Positions 52,727-61,099 are shown, counted from the first letter of the stretch. The stretch: DNA of 64,000 nt from Bog-473 sp963770645 (GCA_963770645.1 CAVYQL010000003.1:1178001-1242000); one strand, 5' to 3'. Notes: generated from the letters alone by a model not told the origin. Program-made: numbers and translations.

Positions 52727-53000
52727 CCTTCAACATGTCGTTGTCGAGCGCTTGGTCGGCCACGATCTTCTTCAGTCGCTGGTTCTCCTCGCGCAGTTCG
52801 CGGAGCTCTTTGGCGTCGTCGGCCTTCATGCCGCCGAACTGGCTCTGCCAGCGATGCCAGGTCGATTCTGAGATCTCGAGGTGACGAGCGACCTCGTCGA
52901 CCGACTGACCCTGACCGAGGAGTTTCCCCCCCTCGACCAAGAGCCAGATGATCTGCTCGGGCGTGTGGTGACGTCTCTTCATCGCCGTGCTGTCCTCCAT
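52704..53000 (-). CDS. IS3-family transposase orfA
   Basis: The 98-residue OrfA has a helix-turn-helix (S-V-D-E-V-A-R-H-L-E-I-S-E-S-T-W-H-R-W) and a C-terminal leucine-zipper stretch (L-R-E-L-R-E-E-N-Q-R-L-K-K-I-V-A-D). It ends with the typical L-D-N-D-M-L-K-E-I-A, as in the IS407-like group. It binds the element ends and is normally fused to OrfB by -1 frameshifting. The gene appears intact although its orfB is broken. Confidence 0.85.
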   Translation of the reverse strand: MEDSTAMKRRHHTPEQIIWLLVEGGKLLGQGQSVDEVARHLEISESTWHRWQSQFGGMKADDAKELRELREENQRLKKIVADQALDNDMLKEIARGNF

Positions 53001-53214
53001 CCCACCATGGTGGGGGTCGGGCTCGCACAGCGGGTGGATCAGTTCACGGGGATCCGGTCACCCGGGATCACACAGCTCTCAAGGGCTGCGGGCAGTGTCC
53101 TCAGAATTACCTACACCAGAGAGGCAACGTTCCCTCTGCTCTCCTCCCCACTAGATCTTCATCATGGTTCCTGATAGCGGCACCAAGAGCCTTATCAATT
53201 TAGAGGAGGAAGTC

Positions 53215-54843
53215 ATGAGTATCAGAAAGCAACGACTGTCATTTCGCTCATTCATCGTCGCGGCGATCAGTCTGTCGGCGTTGTCCGTAATGGCCACTGA
53301 GACGCTCGCGTCTGTGTCTCCGGCTCTAGCCGGTGCCTCGGTATTGCCAACCAGTGCCACCGATCCCAACTTCTGCCACGACTACGGACAGTCAGTTGGC
53401 GGTTCGTTCGCAGGGGTAGATGCATGCAACGGCGCGGCCGCCACCACAAATGTCAATATTTATTTTCAAGGCAGCAACGGCTCAGTAGTCCGGTCGGACT
53501 CTGACGGCTTCCAGTGCGTCGAACTAGTGACTCGGTACTTGTACACGGTTAAGGGCTGGGGAGTTCTGGAACAAAACGGCGCCAACGTCGTGAGCAACTA
53601 TGGTTCTACATATGGCGTCACGCCGATCGTGAACGGCGCCGGGGCGGCTCCCCAAGTTGGAGACGTCATCAGCTTCTCGGTTGAACCCAATTTCACCGAC
53701 GGCGGCGGCGCTTATCCTGGACATGTCGCCATCGTGGTGGCGACGTCGGCCACCAGCATCACGATTTTAAGCGAGAACTTCAACGGGGCGGCCGGCACTA
53801 CCGTGCTGGGACTTTCAGGATCGACCGTTGAACCCAACAAGAACTGGCCAGGTTTTGAGACCTACGACTCGGGGGGGCAGTTAGTGCCCACCCCCTACGT
53901 CGAGTGGCTACCGGTGTCGACGGCGAATCCCGAGATCGCCTACCAGGGCGCGACTGGCAGCCTGTCGACGGCTGGTTCCGCCGGCAGCTCCAACTTGAAC
54001 CTGGGGATGATGAAGGGAACGAGCCCGAGCATCGCCGCCCTCCCGAGCGGCGGCTATGAGATCGCCTTCCAGGCCAATACGGGCAGTCTGTACAGCGTCG
54101 GTGCGGATGGAGCTCCCAGCGTCGGTTCGTGGAACCTGGGGATGATGAAGGGAACGAGCCCGAGCATCGCCGCCCTCCCGAGCGGCGGCTATGAGATCGC
54201 CTTCCAGGCCAACACGGGCAGTCTGTACAGCGTCGGTGCGGATGGAGCTCCCAGCGTCGGTTCGTGGAACGCGGGGATGATGAAGGGAACGAGCCCGAGC
54301 ATCGCCGCCCTGCCGAGCGGCGGTTATGAGATCGCCTACCAGGGCGCGACTGGCAGCCTGTCGACGGCTGGTTCCGCCGGCAGCTCCAACTTGAACCTGG
54401 GGATGATGAAGGGAACGAGCCCGAGCATCGCCGCCCTCCCGAGCGGCGGCTATGAGATCGCCTTCCAGGCCAACACGGGCAGTCTGTACAGCGTCGGTGC
54501 GGATGGAGCTCCCAGCGTCGGTTCGTGGAACCTGGGGATGATGAAGGGAACGAGCCCGAGCATCGGCGCCCTCCCGAGCGGCGGCTATGAGATCGCCTTC
54601 CAGGCCAACACGGGCAGTCTGTACAGCGTCGGTGCGGATGGAGCTCCCAGCGTCGGTTCGTGGAACGCGGGGTTGATGAAGGGAACGAGCCCGAGCATCG
54701 CCGCCCTCCCGAGCGGCGGCTATGAGATCGCCTTCCAGGCCAACACGGGCAGTCTGTACAGCGTCGGTGCGGATGGAGCTCCCAGCGTCGGTTCGCTGAA
54801 CCTGGGGATGATGAAGGGAACGAGCCCAAGCATTGCAGGGTAG
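53215..54843 (+). CDS. Secreted CHAP-domain amidase with 45-residue C-terminal repeats
   Basis: This 542-residue protein starts at an ATG six bases after GAGGAGGA. A signal peptide (to about residue 45) precedes a CHAP domain (about 75-230) with F-Q-C-V-E-L-V-T-R-Y holding the catalytic Cys near residue 102 and P-G-H-V-A-I-V-V-A the His near residue 177. The rest is about seven tandem repeats of 42 or 45 residues (G-G-Y-E-I-A-F-Q-A-N-T-G-S-L-Y-S-V-G and so on), almost identical at DNA level, as in beta-propeller lectin-like domains. It probably cleaves peptidoglycan peptides while the repeats bind glycans. The gene ends in the middle of a repeat. Confidence 0.8.
   Translation: MSIRKQRLSFRSFIVAAISLSALSVMATETLASVSPALAGASVLPTSATDPNFCHDYGQSVGGSFAGVDACNGAAATTNVNIYFQGSNGSVVRSDSDGFQCVELVTRYLYTVKGWGVLEQNGANVVSNYGSTYGVTPIVNGAGAAPQVGDVISFSVEPNFTDGGGAYPGHVAIVVATSATSITILSENFNGAAGTTVLGLSGSTVEPNKNWPGFETYDSGGQLVPTPYVEWLPVSTANPEIAYQGATGSLSTAGSAGSSNLNLGMMKGTSPSIAALPSGGYEIAFQANTGSLYSVGADGAPSVGSWNLGMMKGTSPSIAALPSGGYEIAFQANTGSLYSVGADGAPSVGSWNAGMMKGTSPSIAALPSGGYEIAYQGATGSLSTAGSAGSSNLNLGMMKGTSPSIAALPSGGYEIAFQANTGSLYSVGADGAPSVGSWNLGMMKGTSPSIGALPSGGYEIAFQANTGSLYSVGADGAPSVGSWNAGLMKGTSPSIAALPSGGYEIAFQANTGSLYSVGADGAPSVGSLNLGMMKGTSPSIAG
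53926..54840 (+). repeat. Near-identical 135-bp coding tandem repeats
   Basis: Copies begin 135 bp apart at about 54046, 54181 and 54316, then after a 126-bp unit at 54442, 54577 and 54712. Most differ at only one or two bases. The first unit and the one from about 54316 use a variant sequence (Y-Q-G-A-T-G-S-L-S-T-A-G), three codons shorter. The near identity points to recent expansion or gene conversion, and copy number may vary or be mis-assembled. Confidence 0.85.
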
Positions 54844-54898
54844 GGCTTAATGAACGACGGTCACACGATCTGAAGGCCTCACTGCGTGAGTCATGACC

Positions 54899-54932
54899 AA
54901 GAGTGGGTGGACGGAAGGGTCCACCCACTCTT
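54899..54932 (+). terminator. Strong 14-bp hairpin downstream of CHAP gene
   Basis: AAGAGTGGGTGGAC and GTCCACCCACTCTT form a perfect stem with a 6-base loop, 55 bp after the CHAP stop. No U run follows, which is usual for many actinobacterial terminators. Confidence 0.65.
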
Positions 54933-55092
54933 GCGCGAGAGGTGCGTGGCCGCTCCGGAGCAACAGCGGCTCAATCGTCTCAGCTTTAAATCGATCGCCA
55001 AGCGTCATTGGATGGACAAAGGATAGACAAACGGGTGCCATCGACTTTCTGCAGATCGATGGATCAATTGCTCGAGCGCTGTTAGTAGACAA

Positions 55093-55322
55093 ACACCTGA
55101 GGGGTTCGCATTGAGTCGCGATCAAGCCGACGTCGGAGCGAGTGCCATCGCCGCTCCGATATGGACCGCCGGCCGCGTCGAGGGCAGCATCGGTGTAGCA
55201 GACCCAACCAGCGATTCGAAGAGGCACATAAGGGGAAGCTCGCGGATGCAGTCATGCGGTCCGCCGAGGTCGCCACTCGCCGTATCGGGAACCGCCTCTC
55301 GGTGATGGAGGCCGGCCTCTAG
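55093..55322 (+). pseudogene. IclR-family regulator, C-terminal fragment
   Basis: The frame reads F-A-L-S-R-D-Q-A-D-V-G-A-S-A-I-A-A-P-I-W, then G-V-A-D-P-T-S, and after a one-base shift F-E-E-A-H-K-G-K-L-A-D-A-V-M, ending at 55320-55322. This is the end of the IclR effector-binding domain. No N-terminal helix-turn-helix is found upstream, so it is a remnant. The remaining sequence 54933-55092 shows nothing else. Confidence 0.6.
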
Positions 55323-55514
55323 CGTCCGATCGGTGGTCGAAACTGAAAGAGACAACGGATCCTGGAAAGACCCAAGTATCGGGCACGGTGCCCGGGGTCG
55401 GGAGGGACGGCAGTGGCGATGCCTGGGTCAGGGTCGCCCAAAACGCGCTTCCGACTTCGACCGATTGGTAGCTCCGAAGTGCTCGGACGGGGGCAGTCAG
55501 AAGTTGTCTCGCTC

Positions 55515-55745
55515 ACTCGCGCTGCGTCCGAACTCCCGCAACCCCGCCGGCGCCGAGCGTGAAGCGGCCGCCGTGGATCCATACGAGCTCCGGCAGGCCG
55601 CCTTCGCCGTGGCTTCCCAGGGTCGGCGTGTACACGTTGAGATACAGGCAGTCCTCGCTCGCCGAACCGGTCAGGGTCGGGTTCTGCGGCTACGGGCTTC
55701 TCGGTCCGAAGACGGCTTTCGGCCGCGCCGGCCCTGCGAAGATGA
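55515..55745 (-). pseudogene. Type B carboxylesterase, N-terminal fragment
   Basis: The minus strand reads A-V-F-G-P-R-S-P, an in-frame stop, then Q-N-P-T-L-T-G-S-A-S-E-D-C-L-Y-L-N-V-Y and E-L-V-W-I-H-G-G-R-F, the S-E-D-C-L-Y-L-N-V and W-I-H-G-G motifs of para-nitrobenzyl-esterase-like enzymes. The catalytic Ser region and the rest are missing. It is a decayed fragment; 55323-55514 and 55746-55841 hold nothing recognisable. Confidence 0.65.
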
Positions 55746-55841
55746 TCCTGATGCGTTCATGCTGTCGAATCCTTCTCCTTGATCCACTGCGGTGGTGGCT
55801 TGACTCTTCGATGCGTCCTGGCTGCTTCAGGTGTGCACCGA

Positions 55842-57080
55842 TTAGCGCAGCGACCTGAACGCCGCCCGCATCTCGCCCGCAAAAAGCTCCGGTTGTTCCC
55901 AGGCGGCGAAGTGACCGCCCCTGTCGAGCTCGTTGAAGTAGACGAGGTTCGGGTAGGCGCGCTCGGCCCAGTTGCGCGGTAGGGGGATGATCTCTCGTGG
56001 GAACCTGCTCACGGCTGCAGGGATCGAGACCGCGCCGCCGACCTTGGCTTTGTGGGCGGTGTCCTCCCAGTAGATGCGGGCCGAGGACGCCGCGGTGTTC
56101 GTGAGCCAGTAAAGCGTGATGTCATCGAGCATCTCGTCTTTCGTGAGGGCGCGCTCGGGTTCGCCGTCCGTGTCGGTCCACTCCGTGAACTTCTCGTAGA
56201 ACCAGGCGGCCAAGCCGACCGGCGAGTCCGCGAGCGAGTAGCCGATCGTCTGCGGGCGTGTGCCCTGTATCGCCCGAAAGCCTGAGCCGCTCGCGGCAAA
56301 GCTCTTTGATGCCTCATAGGCGATGATTTCCTCGGCGGACAGCCCCGCCGGCGGCGGTTCGCCGTTCTTGAGCGCCTTGGCGACCTCGGGCGGAATCGCG
56401 GTTTTCGTGTTCGCCGTTGGTGGCCGTTCGATCGCTCCCAGCAACGTGGTGACGTGGATACCAACCAGACCATCCGGGGCCTGGCGGCCCAACACGTCCG
56501 TGACGACCGCACCCCAGTCGCCGCCCTGGGAAACGTAGCGCCGATAGCCCAGCCGCCTCATCAGCTCAGCCCACGCGCCGGCGATGCGTTCGGGATTCCA
56601 GCCTGACGCCTGCGGCCGGGCGGAGAAGCCGAACCCGGGCATTGACGGCACGACCAGATCGAACGCGTCCTCCGCCCCGGCTCCATGGGATTCGGGATCG
56701 CTGAGCGGCCTGATCACCTTCACGAACTCGAGGAACGAGCCCGGCCAGCCGTGGGTCATGATCAGCGGCAGCGCGTTCGCATGAGGCGAGCGGACATGGA
56801 TGAAATGGATGTCGAGCCCGTCGATCTCCGTGATGAACTGGGGGAACTCTTTCATCCTGGCCTCGAGGTTGCGCCAGTCGTAATCAGTGGCCCAGTAGTC
56901 GACGAGCTGCTGCACCCTTGCCAGCTGTATGCCCTGGGTGCGATCGTCGACGGTCTCACGGTCGGGCCAGCGCGGTGTCGCCACACGGCGGCGGAGCTCC
57001 TGGAGCGAGTCCTCCGGGATGTCGATCTGGAAGGGACGAATACTGACATTCGAGCCTTCCGCTGTGGTGCTGGAGGTCAA
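55842..57080 (-). CDS. Epoxide hydrolase (EHN domain alpha/beta hydrolase)
   Basis: The protein of about 412 residues has the N-terminal EHN domain (I-R-P-F-Q-I-D-I-P-E-D-S-L..L-R-R-R) and an alpha/beta hydrolase core. H-G-W-P-G-S is near residue 108, G-G-D-W-G-A near residue 183 carries the nucleophilic Asp, and H-F-A-A-W-E-Q-P near residue 392 contains the catalytic His. It should open epoxides to diols. A TTG at 57080 after AGGAAAGG is the best start; TTG 57110 is an alternative. A second, related gene lies on the other side of the carbonic anhydrase. Confidence 0.83.
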   Translation of the reverse strand: MTSSTTAEGSNVSIRPFQIDIPEDSLQELRRRVATPRWPDRETVDDRTQGIQLARVQQLVDYWATDYDWRNLEARMKEFPQFITEIDGLDIHFIHVRSPHANALPLIMTHGWPGSFLEFVKVIRPLSDPESHGAGAEDAFDLVVPSMPGFGFSARPQASGWNPERIAGAWAELMRRLGYRRYVSQGGDWGAVVTDVLGRQAPDGLVGIHVTTLLGAIERPPTANTKTAIPPEVAKALKNGEPPPAGLSAEEIIAYEASKSFAASGSGFRAIQGTRPQTIGYSLADSPVGLAAWFYEKFTEWTDTDGEPERALTKDEMLDDITLYWLTNTAASSARIYWEDTAHKAKVGGAVSIPAAVSRFPREIIPLPRNWAERAYPNLVYFNELDRGGHFAAWEQPELFAGEMRAAFRSLR

Positions 57081-57134
57081 TCGTGGAAGCCCTTTCCTGC
57101 TAAGGCCCAACCTCTCGTCGCGAGGACTTTCCCC

Positions 57135-57635
57135 TTACGGGAATACTTCGCTGAGCCGCCCCGTGTTGACGTCAAAGACGAACCCTCTGACTGGGACGTC
57201 GGGCGCGATCCATGGATGCGACCTCGCCTTTTGAATCTGCTCCCTGGTGTTTTCCTCGGCGTCGGTGAAGCTGTAGAACCTGGCCGGCGCGATCGGCGCC
57301 TGCCCTGTCTCCTTGCGGAGCCGCTCCTCCAACTCGCTGTCGGTGAACCTGAGCATCCCGCAGTCGGTGTGATTGATGATCATTATCTCTCGGCTGCCTA
57401 GCAGGTGGGTCGAGAGAACGAGGGACCGGATCGCATCGTCATCGATCACGGTGCCGAAGTTCCTAATCATGTCGACATCGGCCTGGGCGAGACCCAGCAT
57501 CCGCTCGATGTCGCTCAGCCGGGGATCCGCGCAAGTGACGATTGCGATCTTGGGCGCCGGCGGCTTGGCACGGCTCGGGTCGTAGTCCTTGGCGGTGGTT
57601 GCGTTCGCCTTCAGTGCCTCGTCGATGATACTCAT
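57135..57635 (-). CDS. Beta-class carbonic anhydrase
   Basis: This 166-residue protein is a short beta-CA with zinc ligands C-A-D-P-R (Cys35, Asp37, Arg39) and H-T-D-C (His89, Cys92). It interconverts carbon dioxide and bicarbonate in the cytoplasm. It resembles the compact group found in mycobacteria and other actinobacteria. It lies between two epoxide-hydrolase genes in the same direction, with about 55 and 125 bp gaps; the functional link is not clear. Confidence 0.9.
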   Translation of the reverse strand: MSIIDEALKANATTAKDYDPSRAKPPAPKIAIVTCADPRLSDIERMLGLAQADVDMIRNFGTVIDDDAIRSLVLSTHLLGSREIMIINHTDCGMLRFTDSELEERLRKETGQAPIAPARFYSFTDAEENTREQIQKARSHPWIAPDVPVRGFVFDVNTGRLSEVFP

Positions 57636-57761
57636 GACCCTTTCTTCCTTTCCCTGGGTGTATCGGTCGTCCCGATATGCCCGTCACGGTCTTCAACCGT
57701 TGTGTCTGACGGCTGAAGGGCGTTGACTTGGCCTTGACGGATATTGCTTCCCCTGCGGGTA

Positions 57762-58981
57762 TTAGCGCAGCGATCTGAAGCTGGCTCGCATCTCTTCTGA
57801 GAAGAGTTGCGGCTGTTCCCAGGCTGCGAAGTGGCCGCCCCGGTCGAGTCTGTTGTAGTAAATGAGGTTGTTGGGGTAGGCGCGCTCTGCCCAGCTCTGG
57901 GGCGCTTGATAGAGCTCGTCGGGGAAAGACGCTGATAGCGAAGGGGATGGTGATGTCCTTGGCGTCGAAAAAGGCTCGCCTTGTTCTCCCAATAGAGACG
58001 GGCCGCCGAGACCCCGGTATTGGTCAGCCAGTAGAGCGTGACCTGGTCGAGGATGTCGTCTCGTGTGAGATCGCCCGGCAGGTCTCCCTTGAGGATCTGA
58101 CCGATGAGCCCGGGCTGGCCGGTGCCGTCACCGTGGTCGATGTTGAACGAAGCGAGGTGGATGGGCGAGTCGGCAAGGCCATAGAGCGTCTGCGGGCGCG
58201 TCGACATGATCTGGGCATAGGCCACGTGCTTCGCATAGAAGACGCTCAGTTGGTCGTACGCCCGCCGCTCCTCGTCCGACAGACCGGAGGGTGCTGGCTC
58301 ACCGGTCAGGTAGCCGCTCACCTCCGGCGGGCTCGTGCCGGGCATGTTGGAGTGAATCCCGAGCAGCTCCGGGGCAGCCTGGTGACCCATGTCCTGTGTG
58401 ACGGCAGCTCCCCAGTCGCCACCCTGCGCCACGAAGCGCGAGTAGCCGAGCCGCTTCATCAGCACGACCCAGGCACGGGCGATCCGGGCCGGATCCCAGC
58501 CGGTACTCGTCGGCTTCGCAGAGAAGCCGTGGCCGGGCAGCGAAGGGATCACCAGGTGAAAGGCGTCGTCCGGAGTGCCGCCGTGTGCGGTTGGATTGGT
58601 GAGGGGCTCGATGATCTTCAGCTGCTCGATGATCGAGCCGGGCCATCCGTGCGTGACGATCAAGGGCAGGGCATCCTCGTGCTGGGAGCGGACGTGAAGG
58701 AAATGGATATCGAGCCCGTCGATCTCGGTGATGAAGTTCGGCAGCGCGTTCAGCTTCGCCTCGCACTTGCTCCAGTCGTAGTCCGTCGCCCAGTAGCGCG
58801 CCACTTCCTGCATCAGTCCCAGCGACACGCCCTGCGAGTCGTCGCTCACTGTCTCTCGCTCGGGCCACCTTGTCGCACCTATGCGCCTGCGCATGTCGTC
58901 GAGCGCTTGCTGCGGAAAACCGACGTGGAACGGACGAATAGTCGTGTCTGTAGTCGTGTTTGTAGTCGTGCCTATTGCCAT
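57762..58981 (-). CDS. Second epoxide hydrolase (two one-base frameshifts)
   Basis: From the ATG at 58981 an EHN domain and hydrolase core are intact: H-G-W-P-G-S near residue 112, G-G-D-W-G-A near residue 188 with the nucleophile. After Y-W-E-N-K-A the frame breaks. Removing one T from the five-A/T run at 57968-57972 restores F-D-A-K-D-I-T-I-P, and removing one more at 57925-57927 restores F-P-D-E-L-Y-Q-A-P to the normal end with H-F-A-A-W-E-Q-P and a stop at 57762. Both breaks are extra bases in homopolymers and so look like errors. Otherwise the catalytic His would be lost and the enzyme dead. Confidence 0.72.
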
Positions 58982-59433
58982 GGGACTCCAATCTCGGACG
59001 AGCCTCGGCGCGAACTCTGCGACCTGAGTGCTCGATCGTTACGAGACGTATCGCGCGCCAGCACCGCCAAAACACAAGCGAGGGCGCCTACGTCGGCAAA
59101 GATATTGGGCCAACCACGAGGACGCCGACGAAATCGAATCCGTCTCAGCTACGCGGGGCCGACCCGAGACACCGGCATCACGTGAAACAGCAACACGCGT
59201 CGCCGGAACTTCGACATCCTCCGTTTCCTCGGCGGCGTCACAAATTAACGTCGTCGATGACGCTCGACCACTCTGGAAAACTTCTGCGAGCGACGCTACG
59301 CCCTGTTCCTCCGACGGTCAATGGGCAACGTTCGGTCGATTGAGGCTGCGCAGTGCGGTGGTAAGTAGGCCCTATCGCCGGTCGGTGGCACAACCAGACG
59401 AGACAATGCCACTGACGGTCTCGTCGCAGTCGC
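58982..59433. other. Intergenic stretch without assignable gene
   Basis: A plus-strand frame at 59028-59582 is open but Arg/Ser/Pro-rich, lacks a ribosome-binding site and overlaps the opposite small gene, so I do not call it. Nothing else is seen. Confidence 0.4.
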
Positions 59434-59613
59434 TTACAGGGGCAGTTCCTCGCCCGCCTTCTCCGCCACTATGTACTTGGCGTACAAGTCAGGCCAGTCG
59501 GGGTCGGCCTTGCCGATTCGCTTCTCGTGCTCGCCGTGGGCTGCTTCTGCACGTTTCATGGCGCTCGCAAGTTCCTGGGTAGTACTGAAGGAAATGACGC
59601 AGGTGCTGCTCAT
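59434..59613 (-). CDS. Small conserved-looking protein, 59 residues
   Basis: ATG 59613 opens a short frame: S-S-T-C-V-I-S-F-S-T-T-Q-E-L near the start, A-A-H-G-E-H-E-K-R-I-G in the middle, then D-P-D-W-P-D-L-Y-A-K-Y-I-V-A-E and E-E-L-P-L at the end. The H-x-E-H-E-K..D-W-P..Y-A-x-Y-x-V/x-E pattern occurs, from memory, in many small bacterial proteins of unknown function. Its sequence is mixed in composition and low in Arg, unlike shadow frames here. Confidence 0.65.
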   Translation of the reverse strand: MSSTCVISFSTTQELASAMKRAEAAHGEHEKRIGKADPDWPDLYAKYIVAEKAGEELPL

Positions 59614-60110
59614 GGCGACCCTCGGTAGTTTCGGGTTGGGATCATGGCCGCATTATGTCTTGCCCCCACCTCGAGAGCCCCTCCCGCAGGTCCGCCCCTC
59701 CGTCCGCCGGCCTGGTGCTCGCTCGTTCCTCGCTCCGCCCGGCTGGGCTTTGTCCGCGCTCCCATTGGCGCCCCCGGCCCGCGTCATGTCATGGCTCCTC
59801 TCTCCCAGAACGCGAAGGTGGGCGCATCGGGACTTAAACCCTGAACCCCCCTCGCCTGCCCCACTCGTGCTCGGACTGTGGCACCCCGACCGGGTGATCG
59901 CGAGCACCGTCGGCTACACAGAGAAGCTGACTCTGCGACTTCCGGGTCGGGCCCCAGAGCGGCGACATGTCCTCGGGCAGGGCAACACCACCAAGAGCAC
60001 CACGTCATGCTGTCGATCGCCGGCCCCGGCCACCGTCTCGACGGCCGTGACCGCGGTGGCTCAGGCCCGACCGGGCGTGTAGGCGAAGGAGAAGTCGCCT
60101 CTCGACTTAG
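59614..60110. other. Gene-poor stretch with tRNA-like 3' remnant
   Basis: No gene is recognised. On the minus strand around 59815-59860 the sequence CAGGGTTTAAGTCCCG with a following GCGCCCACC resembles a T arm and acceptor end of a tRNA (leucine- or serine-like), but pairing is incomplete and no 5' half is present. It is a possible relic of an integration site. Confidence 0.3.
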
Positions 60111-60434
60111 TTACGTGTCCCCTTTGGCCTGATTCGTACGCGTCGTATCGACGACATCTCTCGCTTGCTCGACGACAACATCGACGACTTCCGCTACCAC
60201 GCTCTTGCCGGTTCGGGATTGTCGTTGGCGTTCCACGGCCAATGAACCCCAGATGATGCCGAACACGACAAGTGCCAGGACCCAAAGAGGGCGAAAGACG
60301 AACCCCAAAATTCCGAGGAAGATGCCGACGCTGAGCTGCACAAGCTGGCTTGCGCCTCTGTTCGTGTCGCTCGATGCGCTGCGCTTCACAAAGCGGCCAT
60401 TCGCAGCCCGCGGGCGCTCACCTGTCCGAGTCAT
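60111..60434 (-). CDS. Small membrane protein of unknown function
   Basis: This protein of about 107 residues from ATG 60434, eight bases after AGGAGG, has a basic N terminus, two hydrophobic segments (L-S-V-G-I-F-L-G-I-L-G-F-V-F and L-W-V-L-A-L-V-V-F-G-I-I-W) and a charged C-terminal helix with several V-V-E/D repeats. No family is recognised. It is divergent from the CsbD gene and may belong to the same stress-related group of small proteins. Confidence 0.65.
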   Translation of the reverse strand: MTRTGERPRAANGRFVKRSASSDTNRGASQLVQLSVGIFLGILGFVFRPLWVLALVVFGIIWGSLAVERQRQSRTGKSVVAEVVDVVVEQARDVVDTTRTNQAKGDT

Positions 60435-60604
60435 CCCATCCACCTCCTAAACGAGTACGTCCGATCTCTGCCCGCAAACCAGGTGGGGCATCAGCCGTAA
60501 CCGCTGCGTTACAGGAAATCACCCAATCGGGTGATTGTAGAGAAAAGTCCGAAAAGATCCGTCGGCGTGGGTATAGCTATTGCAGCGTGCGAGAGGAGAC
60601 CAGG

Positions 60605-60778
60605 ATGTCAGCAGTCGACAAAGCCAAGAACAAGGCCCAAGAGGCAAAGGGTCACGTGAAAGACGCCGCGGGACGGGCCACGAAGGACCGGTCACTGCAG
60701 TCCATTGGAAAGCGAGACAAGGTCTCTGGCAACTTGAAGCAGGCCGGAGAAAAGGTGAAGGACGCCGTCAAGAGGTAG
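60605..60778 (+). CDS. CsbD family stress-associated protein
   Basis: The 57-residue hydrophilic protein is rich in Lys, Ala and Gly with repeated K-A-K-N-K-A-Q-E-A-K-G and G-K-R-D-K-V-S-G-N-L-K-Q-A-G-E-K-V-K-D motifs, the usual CsbD-like pattern. Family members are induced by general stress or stationary phase; the molecular role is unknown. The start follows GAGAGGAGA. Downstream are a hydrophobic peptide gene and a LapA-type gene, typical company for stress regulons. Confidence 0.83.
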   Translation: MSAVDKAKNKAQEAKGHVKDAAGRATKDRSLQSIGKRDKVSGNLKQAGEKVKDAVKR

Positions 60779-60849
60779 GCGTTTTGACATTCGCGTCACG
60801 GAGCACAGTGCGCTCAACCCGTGGGCCGCTGCAAACGAAAGGCACGGTT

Positions 60850-61011
60850 ATGGCAATCATCTTATTGGCTCTCTTGGTACTCGTTCTCTTCGGCGCGGGT
60901 TTCGCGATTCACCTGCTGTGGATCGCAGCGGTCGTCTTTGCGGTGGTCTGGGTTGCCGCTTTCGCGCTGGGCCGAGGAGAAGGCGCTAGCCGTCGATCAC
61001 TGAGGCGGTAG
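60850..61011 (+). CDS. Very small hydrophobic protein
   Basis: The 53-residue protein is made of two hydrophobic segments (I-I-L-L-A-L-L-V-L-V-L-F-G and L-L-W-I-A-A-V-V-F-A-V-V-W) with a short basic tail. Similar small membrane proteins with G-A-G-F-A at the first turn are widespread in actinobacteria. The ATG at 60850 lies 71 bp after the CsbD stop, so the two may be coexpressed. Confidence 0.65.
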   Translation: MAIILLALLVLVLFGAGFAIHLLWIAAVVFAVVWVAAFALGRGEGASRRSLRR

Positions 61012-61099
61012 GGCAATTTGCCGATGACGAATAGATCGACCCCGTTTCTGGGCGGAGCGGATTCGCGATGAGACCTCGACTATCGAAGGGCGCGTGATC

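Larger units (their letters stand above)
51836..53041 (-). mobile_element. IS3-family insertion sequence (1206 bp)
   Basis: The ends TGATCCACCCACTATGCGAG (51836) and, inverted, GCTCGCACAGCGGGTGGATCA minus its first base (to 53041) match at nearly every position and carry the TG..CA termini of IS3 elements. Inside are orfA and a frame-broken orfB on the minus strand. No clear target-site duplication is seen; instead similar GGATCCC-type sequence lies outside both this right end and the left end of the truncated copy, so the present structure may come from recombination between copies. Confidence 0.8.

Noticed and set aside
51836..53041. Target-site duplication around the IS3 copy
   Set aside because: The bases next to the two ends (TGT and GTT) do not form a convincing 3-4 bp direct repeat.
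53926..54840. CRISPR array or minisatellite without coding role
   Set aside because: The 135-bp units are in frame, continuous without spacers, and encode a conserved 45-residue motif after a CHAP domain.
54847..55227. 126-residue minus-strand ORF
   Set aside because: It runs through the terminator hairpin and the IclR fragment, with no start signal or known motif.
59028..59582. 184-residue plus-strand ORF
   Set aside because: Arg/Ser/Pro-rich, no ribosome-binding site, and it overlaps a better small gene on the other strand.
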